Shown: positions 38,022 to 47,079, numbered from the stretch's first letter. The stretch is DNA of 64,000 bases from Ruminococcus flavefaciens (GCA_902777125.1 CACYSQ010000009.1:1-64000); one strand, 5' to 3'. Numbers and translations: made by a program. Notes: generated from the letters alone by a model not told the origin.

Positions 38022-41000
38022 TTATGTTCTCAAATGGTTCCAAAGGAGCCTTCTCATGCCTATGAGGTCGAATATATCGAGCTTTCCGTCCTCAAGAATA
38101 TCGCCGGCACGCCAGTCCGCAAGACCTGCGCCCTCAGACTGAACGATCCACCTGTTGAACGTTACAAGGTCGGCTATATTGAAGGTGCCGTCCGCATTGA
38201 CGTCGCCCTTTATCGAGCCTTCGGGGATAGCAAGAGCTATCCTGTCCACATTGGGACCGTAAGCCTTGGTGTTGTAGAGCTTGACGGTATTCGCTCCCTC
38301 GTTCAGGTCAACGTCAACATTCACGGCTCTGATGCCCTTCCAGTCGCCCTTGTTAGCGTAGAGACCCGTGAGCGTTGAGACGTATTTGCCGTTGACATCG
38401 ACCATGAGGTCACGCGATTCGCCGGCGAGGTAGTATATTCTGAGAGTGTACTTTCCGGCTTTATTGACGCTGATGTTATTGAATGTAACAGTATTGTTCG
38501 CATCACCGCCGATATAGCCGACGAAGCCGTTATTGGAGCAGTATTTCGCGTCCTTGCCGGTAGTCTTTGAAGCTCTTCCGGAGAGAACAGCGTCCTCAGC
38601 CTCGAAGCTGACGTAGTTCGTATAGGGAGTGGTGAGCTTCATGCCGTTCTGAGTGAGCTTGATGACAAATCCGCCGTTGGGAAGGAGGTCTCTTGTGATG
38701 ACGTCCTCGGAGGTGAGACCCTCCTTTACGGTCACGACAAGGTCACTGCCGTCCTCATTGTCAGCGAAGATGTAGGCGTTCCATTTACCGTCACTTATAA
38801 GGTCGGATAGCTTGATATCGACCGTTCTTGCACTTATTGTGGAAGCGCCGATGTACCAGTCTCCGCCGCTTCTTCTTGCGGTAACATTGAACTGCATCGG
38901 ATAGCCGTCAAGCACCTTCATGTCGTCCCACCTTACGGGAACGTCATTGAGCATCGGCAGGGCTGATGAGCCCTCATAGGTATAAACGGAATGCGCAAAG
39001 TGCTGTATTCCAGATTCGATAGTGACAACGTCTGCGAGTGCAAAACCGGCAGTCGCCTTGATACCGTCTATTCTGATGCCTGTAGGCGTGAAGTCAGCCG
39101 AGCCGGCAACGTTTCTTGTGAATGTGTAGGAAACGCGGTTTTCGAGCGTCGGGTGATCGAACCACTTGTAGTATTCTGTACCGTTTACAGCCTCATATGA
39201 TACTATGTGAGGGTAAGTACGGCTCTCGCCGCGAGGCAGAGTACAGCCGTGGAAAAGTACCATGATGTGGTTCTTGGCAGCCACCTCAGCGCAGATGTGC
39301 ATCTGCTTCATGGTCTCCTGAGTGTCGCTCTCGTAGTAATCGACCTTGACGCCTTTTACTCCGAGACCAGCGATTCGCTCGAATTCACGGACGATAGTAG
39401 CCTCGTCGAGCAGCGAGTAGTAGGGGTAAGCAGGATTACCCTTGCTGTCCTTATAGCCGCTGTGGCCCTTGTTGTTTACGCCGTACCAAAGGTAAACAAG
39501 TATGCCGCGTTCAGCAGCGTAATCGCAGAGCTCCTTGACCTTTTTCTCACTGTCGTCCCAGAGTGCCCAGCCGAAATCGAGACAAACCGAACTCCAGCCG
39601 TTCTGTGCGGCGAAGTCGATGTAGTCCTTCTGAGTGTGGTATTCGATAGGCGAATCAGAGCTGCTGCTCCACCATGACCATGTGCTCTTTCCGGGACGTA
39701 TCCAGCTTGTGTCCTCGAGCTTAGAGGGCGGATTGAGGTTCTGTATGAGGTCACTCGAAGCCATTTCGTTGAGGTCGTCACCGATAACTATAGCTCTCCA
39801 CGGAGTGTGGAAGGACTTTGACATCGTTACGGATTTGGTCTTGACGCCGAACTTCCATTTCAGCGCACGGCTTCCGCCTGTTGTCGAAACGCAGCCTGCA
39901 CAGTATGGCTCGTCCTCGTTGAAAACGTTCGCCTCGGAGAGAGTTACCCAGCAGGTATCGGAGAGCTTTCCGGTCAGAGGACAGGAATAGTCCGCCCAAG
40001 CGTCATTTATCTTCTTGGAGGTTATCTCGACCATGTCCCACTCATATGTGGCGTTGGGAGAATTGCCCCAGAATACGCCTGTTGACGGGAATATGACCTG
40101 AGTTGCCTCGTCCTTGATGGTCGCGCCGTGATTGAGGGAGTACCTCAGACCGATACCGTCATTGTAAACACGCATGGTGACGGTCAGTATAGAATCGCCC
40201 TTTTGTAATGGGAATGACAGCTCGTTGCAGTAGTCGCGGAAACGGCTGTGCTTTCCGAAAGGCATGGTGTAGCTCTCGTCGTGGACGGTCCTCGTAGCAT
40301 CGGGAACATCACCGAAGCCGGTCGAAAGGTCCTCCGTTGTAGTCACAAGACCGAGCTTTGAGGGCTCAACAACGGTCTCCTCCCTGCTGCCGGAGGTTTT
40401 GTGTACGGAGTAATAGTAGCCGCCGGAAGAGTCCTTCCAGAACTTTGTTTTAATAGTACCGTCGGGAGAAGCCTGTTCGAGTTCGGGAAGGCTTGTAACG
40501 GACGTACCGCTGAGGGTAACGGTGGTCTCGGGGTCAGACGAGGAGGTCTCCTCGGTCTTGATAGTGTCCTTCTCAAAGGTGTAGAGGTACTTGGCATCGG
40601 TCAGCGGGAGGGCCTTGACCTCGGTGTCGGAGAGAGGCTTTCCGAAAAAGGCAACGTCGTCGATCTTTGCCTTTATATCGTCGTCTGAATAGAGCGAGTG
40701 ACCTATGGCATTGTATACATATGAGTTGAGCAGGTCCTCGCTGAAAAGGCTTGCCACCGTTGCATCGGCAGTCTCAGCTTCGTACGCGAGCTTTTTTCCA
40801 TCGACGAAGTAGGAGGCACCCTCCGGACGGAAAACGAGCGTGAGCTCATGCCATTTACCGCTGTCCGGGACGGAATCGAGCTCGAAGATAGCACGGTGCT
40901 TCTTGTCATTTTCGGTATCTCTCTGCTTGCCTGCGAAAATGCTTGCTCTGAACGCAGACTTGTCGTTGAGGTCGACCGAGATGTCCGGTGAGGAGTAGGA

Positions 41001-41381
41001 CGAAGTAATGCCAGTTCCGAACGGTACGGGCGAGAACTGGAACAGCCTTGAATAGCTGCTTGCACCGGAGCTGAGATTGTACTTCATCGAGAAGGTGAAG
41101 CCCTCGCTGCAAGAGCTGTCGAACATCGCCGGAAGCTGTAACCAGCCGCCTCCGAAGCCGTTTCCGTCAAGGCTGAGAACGTCCGAACCGAGCGTACTGT
41201 CGTGCTCCACGGCTGCACCTCCGCCGCGGAGGATCGCTGCTTCACCAGAAGAACCGCTGCTAACCGCAGAAACGATCGTTGCTGCATCAGCGTCCGTGCT
41301 TTGCACGAGCGGTACTGATGAAAGTGAAACGCATAGAGCTGTTACGGCAGCCAGTGCGTTTCTGGAAAAAGTTGGTTTCAT
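38022..41381 (-). CDS. Secreted GH97 alpha-glycosidase with LamG-like, CBM and dockerin modules
   Basis: A 1119-residue cellulosomal enzyme. A signal peptide of about 34 residues is followed by a concanavalin/LamG-like module (about 45-270), the GH97 N-terminal beta domain, the catalytic barrel and a beta sandwich (about 290-900), a CBM6/35-like module (YVSFEAEDAVLSG to about 1045) and a C-terminal dockerin (GDVNADGTFNIADLVTFNRW, then DGKLDIFDLIGMRRLLW). In the barrel, GVKVDYYESDTQ places Asp681 where retaining GH97 alpha-galactosidases have their nucleophile, and YEAVNGTEYYKW carries a likely acid/base Glu. So alpha-galactosidase is more likely than SusB-type glucosidase. Single gene with own promoter and terminator. 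Confidence 0.9.
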   Translation of the reverse strand: MKPTFSRNALAAVTALCVSLSSVPLVQSTDADAATIVSAVSSGSSGEAAILRGGGAAVEHDSTLGSDVLSLDGNGFGGGWLQLPAMFDSSCSEGFTFSMKYNLSSGASSYSRLFQFSPVPFGTGITSSYSSPDISVDLNDKSAFRASIFAGKQRDTENDKKHRAIFELDSVPDSGKWHELTLVFRPEGASYFVDGKKLAYEAETADATVASLFSEDLLNSYVYNAIGHSLYSDDDIKAKIDDVAFFGKPLSDTEVKALPLTDAKYLYTFEKDTIKTEETSSSDPETTVTLSGTSVTSLPELEQASPDGTIKTKFWKDSSGGYYYSVHKTSGSREETVVEPSKLGLVTTTEDLSTGFGDVPDATRTVHDESYTMPFGKHSRFRDYCNELSFPLQKGDSILTVTMRVYNDGIGLRYSLNHGATIKDEATQVIFPSTGVFWGNSPNATYEWDMVEITSKKINDAWADYSCPLTGKLSDTCWVTLSEANVFNEDEPYCAGCVSTTGGSRALKWKFGVKTKSVTMSKSFHTPWRAIVIGDDLNEMASSDLIQNLNPPSKLEDTSWIRPGKSTWSWWSSSSDSPIEYHTQKDYIDFAAQNGWSSVCLDFGWALWDDSEKKVKELCDYAAERGILVYLWYGVNNKGHSGYKDSKGNPAYPYYSLLDEATIVREFERIAGLGVKGVKVDYYESDTQETMKQMHICAEVAAKNHIMVLFHGCTLPRGESRTYPHIVSYEAVNGTEYYKWFDHPTLENRVSYTFTRNVAGSADFTPTGIRIDGIKATAGFALADVVTIESGIQHFAHSVYTYEGSSALPMLNDVPVRWDDMKVLDGYPMQFNVTARRSGGDWYIGASTISARTVDIKLSDLISDGKWNAYIFADNEDGSDLVVTVKEGLTSEDVITRDLLPNGGFVIKLTQNGMKLTTPYTNYVSFEAEDAVLSGRASKTTGKDAKYCSNNGFVGYIGGDANNTVTFNNISVNKAGKYTLRIYYLAGESRDLMVDVNGKYVSTLTGLYANKGDWKGIRAVNVDVDLNEGANTVKLYNTKAYGPNVDRIALAIPEGSIKGDVNADGTFNIADLVTFNRWIVQSEGAGLADWRAGDILEDGKLDIFDLIGMRRLLWNHLRT

Positions 41382-41415
41382 GTGATCACCCCTGATTATA
41401 TATTTTTATGCCCAT

Positions 41416-41444
41416 ATTATACAATCAAATTCATAAAATGTCAA
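41416..41444 (-). promoter_or_regulatory. Promoter of the GH97 gene
   Basis: Minus strand TTGACA (41444-41439), 17-base spacer, TATAAT (41421-41416). Confidence 0.75.
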
Positions 41445-41603
41445 TAGTTTGTAAGCAATTAGTTCTCATAATCTGTGAAAATGGTAGAATAAAAGACTGC
41501 GACTGGTGCAGTTGGTCAGCCGTTTTACAAGCCGTAATAATTCAGACGAAAAGCGAATAATATTGAGAAGACAAATTTGCAGAAAGCGAAAGGAGCTGCT
41601 CTC

Positions 41604-41786
41604 ATGAAAAAAATACGGAGAAAGATCATAAGCGGTGGTGTGCTTGCATTCTGTGCCGTGTTCGCGGTCACAGCAGGTGCGAGGATATCCGGAAAAGCAA
41701 AGGACGAGGCGGTCACAGTTTCAGCCGCGGTAAATGATTCGCCTCCGGTCATTGTGCTGGACGCAGGTCATGGCGCATCAACATAA
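41604..41786 (+). pseudogene. Truncated N-acetylmuramoyl-L-alanine amidase (amidase_3)
   Basis: A 60-codon remnant with AAAGGAG upstream of its ATG. It encodes an intact signal or anchor sequence (MKKIRRKIISGGVLAFCAVF) and then PPVIVLDAGHG, the opening strand and first zinc-ligand His of amidase_3 cell-wall hydrolases, but stops three residues later. The rest of the roughly 170-residue catalytic domain is absent: the next bases are the terminator shared with the ABC-F gene. The promoter-side sequence and ribosome site are intact, so a short peptide may still be made. Confidence 0.7.
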
Positions 41787-41805
41787 ACAAGTTCAAACGG
41801 CAATG

Positions 41806-41832
41806 AAAAAGGACGGTATATCGTCCTTTTTT
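41806..41832. terminator. Terminator between the amidase remnant and the ABC-F gene
   Basis: AAAAAGGACG (41806-41815) pairs with CGTCCTTTTTT (41822-41832) around GTATAT; A and T runs on both sides make it bidirectional. Confidence 0.8.
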
Positions 41833-41849
41833 CGTTTATTCGCTTTTCC

Positions 41850-43643
41850 TCAGACCATTTCGCCGCGTTCTATCCTCTCCGAAAGGTCATTGAGGTAGAC
41901 CCAGCGCTCCATTTTTTCTTCAAGCTCCGCTTCGAGCTGCTCCTTTCTGTCGGATAATTCCTGCAGCTTCACATAGTCGGACGAATTTGCAGCTATTTCC
42001 TTTTCTGTATCGGCGATCTGCTGTTCGAGCAAAGCAATATCGTCCTCGATAGTTGCAAATTCACGCTGCTCCTTAAAGGAGAATTTCAGCCGGGTCTTGC
42101 CGGAAGAAGTGCGCTCCTTTTTCTCAGCCTTTTTCTTGATCTTCGGGACTTCATCAGCGTTCAGCTCTGCGGCTTTTTCGGCATAATCGGTGTAATTGCC
42201 GTTGAAGCGAGTGACCTTGCCGTTCCTGAACTCGAAGATCTCCTCAGCCATTTTGTCAAGGAAATAGCGGTCATGGGAAACTGCGATAACCGCGCCGCTG
42301 AAATTCTCAAGATAGTCCTCGAGAATGGTCAGCGTGGTAATGTCAAGGTCATTGGTCGGCTCGTCAAGAAGCAGGATATTCGGGGCAGTCATGAGGATCT
42401 TCAGAAGGTAGAGCCTCTTTCGTTCGCCGCCGGAGAGCTTTTCGATGCGGTTCCATTGAAGCTCGGGCGTGAACAGGAAGCGTTCGAGCATCTGCGAAGC
42501 CGTTACTGTCCCGTCAGGAGTTCGTATGATATCGGCAGTCTCGCGGATATACTCAATGGCCTTCATTCCTGGGTCCATAGATTCGCATTCCTGCGAGAAA
42601 TAGCCTATATTGACCGTATCACCGATAGTAATTGTGCCAGAATCCGGCGTGAGCATTCCGGTAAGCATTTTCAGGAACGTGCTTTTGCCCTCGCCGTTCC
42701 TGCCAACGATACCTATTCTTGCATTGCGGGAAATGAGACAAGAAAAGTCCGAGATGAGCAGCTTGCCGTCTATGGACTTTGTAATGTTTTCAATCTCAAT
42801 GGTCTTTCTGCCGAGACGCGACGATACGGACTGTAGCTGCACCTTTTCTGCGGCGACCGGTATCTCGCGGTTTTTGAGCTCCTCGAAGCGTTCTATCCTG
42901 TCCTTGGATTTTGTACCCCTTGCTCTTGCACCACGGCTTATCCATTCGAGCTCACGGCGGTAGAGAGTGCGGTTCTTGCGTTCAGCCGCCTCGGCATCTG
43001 CTTCACGCTGAGCCCTCTGCATGAGATAGTCGCTGTATTTTCCCTCGCAGACATAGAGCCTGCCCCTGTCTATCTCGGCGATCCTGCTGCAAATCTTATT
43101 CAGGAAGTATCTGTCATGCGTTACCATAACTATAGCGCCGCGGTACTTCATCAGGAGGTCCTCGAGCATCTGAGCGGTCTCGTTGTCGATATGGTTAGTC
43201 GGCTCGTCGAGGAGGAGAACATCGCTCGGCTGAATGAGAGCTGCGGCAATGCCTGCGCGTCGCTTTTCGCCGCCTGAGAGGGAGCTTATGTCACGTTCCT
43301 TGTCCGTGATGCCGAGCCTGTCGAGAACAGAACGAGCCTCGTATTCCTTAGCCGCACGGAGATCAGCCGGAAGATGCAGAAGCACCTGTTCGAGAACGCT
43401 TCCGTGCTCGCCGAATTCAGGTATCTGCGGAAGATATGATACACGGATACCGTTGGTGCGTATTATATTGCCATTGTCCGGTTCTTCGGCACCGGCAAGT
43501 ATTTTCAGGAGCGTGGACTTTCCTGTACCATTGATGCCGATGATACCGACTTTATCTCCCGAATTGAGAAAGAATGAAACATCGCTGAGCACCTTGCGTT
43601 CCATATATGTTTTGGAAATATTCTGAGCAGAAAGTAATATCAC
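41850..43643 (-). CDS. ABC-F family ATPase (Uup-like)
   Basis: A 597-residue soluble protein with two ABC domains and no membrane segment. Domain 1: Walker A GINGTGKST, signature LSGGEKRRAGIAAAL, Walker B VLLLDEPTNHID. Domain 2: GRNGEGKST, LSGGERKRLYLLKIL, LLLDEPTNDLD. The linker ELEWISRGARARGTKSKDR is typical of Uup, as is the C-terminal coiled coil (about 520-597). ABC-F proteins act on ribosomes; Uup also affects DNA metabolism. GTG start at 43643 with AAGGAGAG upstream. Confidence 0.92.
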   Translation of the reverse strand: MILLSAQNISKTYMERKVLSDVSFFLNSGDKVGIIGINGTGKSTLLKILAGAEEPDNGNIIRTNGIRVSYLPQIPEFGEHGSVLEQVLLHLPADLRAAKEYEARSVLDRLGITDKERDISSLSGGEKRRAGIAAALIQPSDVLLLDEPTNHIDNETAQMLEDLLMKYRGAIVMVTHDRYFLNKICSRIAEIDRGRLYVCEGKYSDYLMQRAQREADAEAAERKNRTLYRRELEWISRGARARGTKSKDRIERFEELKNREIPVAAEKVQLQSVSSRLGRKTIEIENITKSIDGKLLISDFSCLISRNARIGIVGRNGEGKSTFLKMLTGMLTPDSGTITIGDTVNIGYFSQECESMDPGMKAIEYIRETADIIRTPDGTVTASQMLERFLFTPELQWNRIEKLSGGERKRLYLLKILMTAPNILLLDEPTNDLDITTLTILEDYLENFSGAVIAVSHDRYFLDKMAEEIFEFRNGKVTRFNGNYTDYAEKAAELNADEVPKIKKKAEKKERTSSGKTRLKFSFKEQREFATIEDDIALLEQQIADTEKEIAANSSDYVKLQELSDRKEQLEAELEEKMERWVYLNDLSERIERGEMV

Positions 43644-43680
43644 GAAGCTCTCTCCTTAAAGTGTAGATATTTGTCAGTTT

Positions 43681-43709
43681 ATTTTAACATATTCTGTGCT
43701 CCGTGTCAA
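43681..43709 (-). promoter_or_regulatory. Promoter of the ABC-F gene
   Basis: Minus strand TTGACA (43709-43704), 17-base spacer, TAAAAT (43686-43681). Confidence 0.7.
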
Positions 43710-43736
43710 TATGAAAGCCTCCGCATAACAGAGACG

Positions 43737-43766
43737 AAAACGGGACAGTCAAAGCTGTCCCGTTTG
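43737..43766 (-). terminator. Terminator of the PurA-like/VWA/J-domain cassette
   Basis: AACGGGACAG and CTGTCCCGTT form a stem around TCAAAG or its complement. On the minus strand it is followed by TTTTCGTC, a moderate T-run. Confidence 0.7.
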
Positions 43767-43776
43767 TTCCGTGAAG

Positions 43777-44979
43777 CTATCTTTTTGAAAGTGCCTTTGC
43801 TGTAACGGGCTGGCAGACAACGTCCCCGGCAGTCTCACCGCTTACCTTGTAGAGAACGTCGGCTATCGCCATATAAGCTATGTCCTCGGGCATGAGCTTT
43901 CCCGTCGGGCAGACTATCATACCGTCTGTCATATCGAGGTGAGTAACAGCTATCGCTGTCCTTTCACCCTCCGCGATGTACCGCTTGTCGAGAGCGAGAG
44001 AAGCCATGAATTCGGGAAGATCGAACCAGCCGTACCTGAAATTTCCCTGATATTCATTTGGAGCGTTCGTCCTGTCGTAAAGACCGTACCTCTGCACGAT
44101 ATCCTTTGATTCGGTATCGAACCTGCCGGCACCGTGGCGCGTGAAGAACGACCTTGTGACGTAGCAGACCTCGGTATCACGCTTTTCCAGCCTGTCGAGT
44201 ATCGCACGGATATTCTTCATGCCTGTGCTGGAGGGAGTGAGGTTGGGGAAGTAATCGTCCCGGTCCTGATCGAGCATGAGGCCCTGTGCGCCCTCGAAAA
44301 CAGCGGTGCCGTAGTCCTCTATGAGCTGCTCGTCGGCTGCGATGCAAAGGCTCACCATTGCGTAAAGCTCATCGAGATAGTTCTCCGTAAGTATATCATT
44401 CGCAAGTATATCGAGAAGCTCCTCCCTTGCCCTGCCTTTGATGCCAAGCTCATCGGCTCGTCCGGGAACGTATTCGCTGTTGACCGCATTTATCAGACCT
44501 TTCAGCCATGCACGGCCGTATCTCAGCACATCACCGTAGGTGAAAGCGAATTGCCTGTTCCTGCTGCGGACGATAGTCTCGAATATGCCGACGCCGCAGC
44601 TTCCGTGACGGTCTTTCCCGCGCATTGTCTCCGCGAACTGATTGAGAAGCATATCACACGGGAGGGTCACGATGCAGCGCCGGTCGATGAAGACGTTCCC
44701 GATGTCCTTTCCGAGAGTGCTGAGTTCCTTTGAAAAAAGCAGCGGGTTGACGATGAAATACCCGGAAAGGTAGGTGTCTGCGCCGGCAAAACAGCCTGAA
44801 CCGATGTGCGAGAAAATGTGTCTTTTACCGTCGGCAGTGCAGACAGTGTGACCTGCCTGAGCACCGCCGTTGCCTCTGATGTTGATGACGCTGCCGTCAG
44901 TACGGCAGAAGAGGTCAGTCATGAGCCCCTTGCCCTCGTCACCGAAATTTGCACCGATGACCGCGTATGCTTTTTTCAT
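43777..44979 (-). CDS. Divergent adenylosuccinate synthetase-like GTPase
   Basis: A 400-residue protein related to PurA, which joins aspartate to IMP with GTP. GANFGDEGKG keeps the catalytic Asp14 and Lys17, and NGGAQAGHT keeps the catalytic His44; EGAQGLMLDQD and TPSSTG are also conserved. It is clearly not the housekeeping form: it is about 30 residues short, the usual TTGR(R/K)RRCGWFD loop reads EYQGNFRYGWFD, and TRSFFTRHGAGRFDTESK is atypical. Asp14 argues against PurZ, where Ser replaces it. The gene starts nine bases after a VWA gene, with its binding site overlapping that gene's end, so it belongs to a three-gene cassette. The real substrate may be an unusual nucleotide. Confidence 0.8.
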   Translation of the reverse strand: MKKAYAVIGANFGDEGKGLMTDLFCRTDGSVINIRGNGGAQAGHTVCTADGKRHIFSHIGSGCFAGADTYLSGYFIVNPLLFSKELSTLGKDIGNVFIDRRCIVTLPCDMLLNQFAETMRGKDRHGSCGVGIFETIVRSRNRQFAFTYGDVLRYGRAWLKGLINAVNSEYVPGRADELGIKGRAREELLDILANDILTENYLDELYAMVSLCIAADEQLIEDYGTAVFEGAQGLMLDQDRDDYFPNLTPSSTGMKNIRAILDRLEKRDTEVCYVTRSFFTRHGAGRFDTESKDIVQRYGLYDRTNAPNEYQGNFRYGWFDLPEFMASLALDKRYIAEGERTAIAVTHLDMTDGMIVCPTGKLMPEDIAYMAIADVLYKVSGETAGDVVCQPVTAKALSKR

Positions 44980-44988
44980 AATATCACC

Positions 44989-45897
44989 TCAAAATCTCAC
45001 TATGCCGTTTACAACGCTCCTTTTCCGTGCCGGAAGTCCGCTGAGAGCGTTCCTTACAGCAATTTGCGTATCGCCGTTCCACGAATTGATAATGTCCTCT
45101 TTATCTCTGCCCGCAACGCTTTCGAGAAGCGAAACGATGATCTCGGGGATAGCCTCCACATCGGTAACGGATATAGCTCTTTCGCCCATGAGCTCGCGCC
45201 ATTTCGGAAGCTTTACAGTGCTTTCGCTGCGGCCGTCCATTACCATGAGGTGAAAGACGTCGTAGCGTCTGCTGACCTGTGCGAGAAGTCCGGCAGTATT
45301 GATATCCTCCCTGACATAGTCACCGAAAACCTTTTCTATCTCCTTTGCAAGGAGCTTTTCAGGGAAGCCGTCGTCACCGAGAGTGAAGATAACGCCTTTT
45401 TTCCTGCGTTTATCCCAAGCGTCAGTCTTTGTTTTGTTGGCGGCAAGGTACCAAACGAGCGGATAGCTTTCGAAGCCGTTTCCGCCGCCTCCGCGCTCGA
45501 ACCACAGGTCTGTGAGCTGACTTGCGATGCGGATATCGGACTCGAACTGTGTTGCCTGCAAGGGCGAACGGTCGCATCTCGAGTCTCCCACAGCGCAGAA
45601 CATTATCTGCGGTCCCTCTACGGGCTGGCGTTCGATGATATCCTTGACCATTTCACCGAGCCTTTTTGCAGTTACATCGAGAAGATCTCCCATTGAGCCG
45701 GTAACGTCCAGACCTATGATTATAGGCGTAGTTACAGGGTGATCCTCTGAATCAAGGCTCTCTCTGAATTTGATCTTCTTCGGGTCGTATTTTGAGTCGA
45801 TGCTTGTAGCCTTGTAGATGTCGCTGACCTTTTTGCCGCTGATCTTTGCAGAGGAATATTTTTTCCAGTCTGCTGAACTCCATGAACCGTATCCCAT
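44989..45897 (-). CDS. VWA domain protein
   Basis: A 302-residue cytoplasmic protein with a von Willebrand A domain starting near residue 50: IIIGLDVTGSMGD supplies the DxTxS metal site and the later VIFTLGDDGFPE its third loop. The first 45 residues (MGYGSWSSADWKKYS) are a conserved-looking cap rather than a signal peptide. VWA proteins commonly assemble with ATPases, chaperones or kinases. It lies between the J-domain/pseudokinase gene (108 bases upstream) and the PurA-like gene (nine bases downstream), suggesting one complex. Confidence 0.85.
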   Translation of the reverse strand: MGYGSWSSADWKKYSSAKISGKKVSDIYKATSIDSKYDPKKIKFRESLDSEDHPVTTPIIIGLDVTGSMGDLLDVTAKRLGEMVKDIIERQPVEGPQIMFCAVGDSRCDRSPLQATQFESDIRIASQLTDLWFERGGGGNGFESYPLVWYLAANKTKTDAWDKRRKKGVIFTLGDDGFPEKLLAKEIEKVFGDYVREDINTAGLLAQVSRRYDVFHLMVMDGRSESTVKLPKWRELMGERAISVTDVEAIPEIIVSLLESVAGRDKEDIINSWNGDTQIAVRNALSGLPARKRSVVNGIVRF

Positions 45898-45940
45898 AAT
45901 AGTACCTCCTGTTATTTTTAAATAGTTTTTAGTTATTTGT

Positions 45941-45982
45941 GCATAGTGCTTAGTTAAGATGAAGTCTGTCTATGCACTATGC
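45941..45982. repeat. Inverted repeat between J-domain and VWA genes
   Basis: GCATAGTGC (45941-45949) and GCACTATGC (45974-45982) are perfect inverted repeats 24 bases apart, in an AT-rich spacer of 108 bases. No T-run follows, so it is a leader hairpin or processing site rather than a terminator. Confidence 0.5.
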
Positions 45983-46005
45983 GCTTTGAACTATAATTAA
46001 TGTTT

Positions 46006-46977
46006 TCAGCCTATGATATCAGGCAGCCGGACGTTCATCTGTGTGAATCTTCTTCCGCCGAAGCCTTCGATTATCGTCTGCTCCCATTTTTCCATTTCCT
46101 CGAAAGCCGAGCTGCTGCATATGCTTTCGGAAAAGTCCCTGACGGAGGCTGGTGTATCGTCCGGGAGTATCCTTATTGCAAGAGCCTTCACGCTTTCGAG
46201 GTCGGTGATATGCCTTGCTGTGCCGTCAGTTTTTGACTGTGCCGGAAGCGAATCGTATATACACGACTGCACTCCGGTCATGCGGCTGCCTTCTCTTGCG
46301 GCGAACCACCAGCCTCCGCCGACTCTTACGGTATGCTCGGACGGGTCGATGAAAAGGTTCTCCTCGGCAAGGCAGTTCCAGACGATCCCTCTTGTTTCTG
46401 CATAGCAGCATATACCGAGAAGCCGCGAAATTATCCATGCAGCGTGACGGCTGTCGAGCCTGCCTCCGTAGAGATCCAGCACCTTTGAAAGCGGAAGCTC
46501 TGACGAACGCTTGCAGGTCTCAACGAGAAGTCCCTCGTCAGTGTGGATAATACTTGATACCACTGGCAGGAAAACATCCGCCTGCGCGAGTATCTGCTGC
46601 GGAAGAAACTCCCGGAAGAAGAGGTCCGACCTCGCCTCGGACTCAGTGAAGCAGTCCTCAAAGGCATTGCCTATGAGGAAGTAAACGTTCCTTTCAGCGA
46701 TGTATTCAGTGCCATATTCCTGATCGAGAGCCATGAGATAGTGTATCTCTATCGCACGGCTTCCGCAGCGGAAAAGCTTCTCCTGAACGTTATGCGCTTT
46801 TTTCAGCTTACCGTACAGCTCGTTTATCACAGCCGAGGCATCAGCAGCTCTCGGGTCGCTGCACTTATCCGGGTGATATTTCAGCATCAGAGCCATGTAG
46901 ATAGGCTGTGCGAGGTTGATATCCTCCGGGAAGATATCACAGCAGCATTTGCATTTCAGGATATCGGATATGTCCAT
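46006..46977 (-). CDS. J-domain protein fused to a degenerate protein kinase fold
   Basis: A 323-residue protein. Residues 15-62 read as a J-domain, with YHPDKCSDP carrying the HPD motif (35-37) needed to stimulate Hsp70. Residues 70-300 resemble a protein kinase: the segment WIISRLLGICCYAETRGIVWNCLAEENLFIDP (given here as landmarks 181-212) aligns with the helix and catalytic loop ending in ENLFID, but the HRD aspartate is Cys202 and the metal-binding DFG is Gly-Gly-Gly (220-222). It should therefore be a pseudokinase. The ATG at 46977 has GGAGG upstream. First gene of the cassette, with a promoter at 47051-47079. Confidence 0.65.
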   Translation of the reverse strand: MDISDILKCKCCCDIFPEDINLAQPIYMALMLKYHPDKCSDPRAADASAVINELYGKLKKAHNVQEKLFRCGSRAIEIHYLMALDQEYGTEYIAERNVYFLIGNAFEDCFTESEARSDLFFREFLPQQILAQADVFLPVVSSIIHTDEGLLVETCKRSSELPLSKVLDLYGGRLDSRHAAWIISRLLGICCYAETRGIVWNCLAEENLFIDPSEHTVRVGGGWWFAAREGSRMTGVQSCIYDSLPAQSKTDGTARHITDLESVKALAIRILPDDTPASVRDFSESICSSSAFEEMEKWEQTIIEGFGGRRFTQMNVRLPDIIG

Positions 46978-47050
46978 TTTACCACCTCCGTAAAGCTTTT
47001 TCAAAAGGACATCTGCTGTTGTATTTTGTTGTTATCCTTTTGTTATTATC

Positions 47051-47079
47051 ATAATATCACTAACACACCAAATTGTCAA
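47051..47079 (-). promoter_or_regulatory. Promoter of the J-domain/VWA/PurA-like cassette
   Basis: Minus strand TTGACA (47079-47074), 17-base spacer, TATTAT (47056-47051). A small palindrome, ATGATA-G-TATCAT, at 47113-47125 lies about 35 bases upstream and could be an operator. The rest of the 317-base gap to 47322 holds a terminator and no gene. Confidence 0.65.

Noticed and set aside
43777..44979. PurZ of the 2-aminoadenine (Z genome) pathway
   Set aside because: The catalytic Asp of GDEGKG is kept, whereas PurZ has Ser there, and no dATP hydrolase or Z polymerase lies nearby.
45941..45982. Ends of a miniature transposable element
   Set aside because: The inverted repeats are only nine bases and no target duplication is visible.
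46006..46977. Active Ser/Thr kinase
   Set aside because: The positions of the HRD and DFG aspartates are Cys and Gly, so only the fold is proposed.
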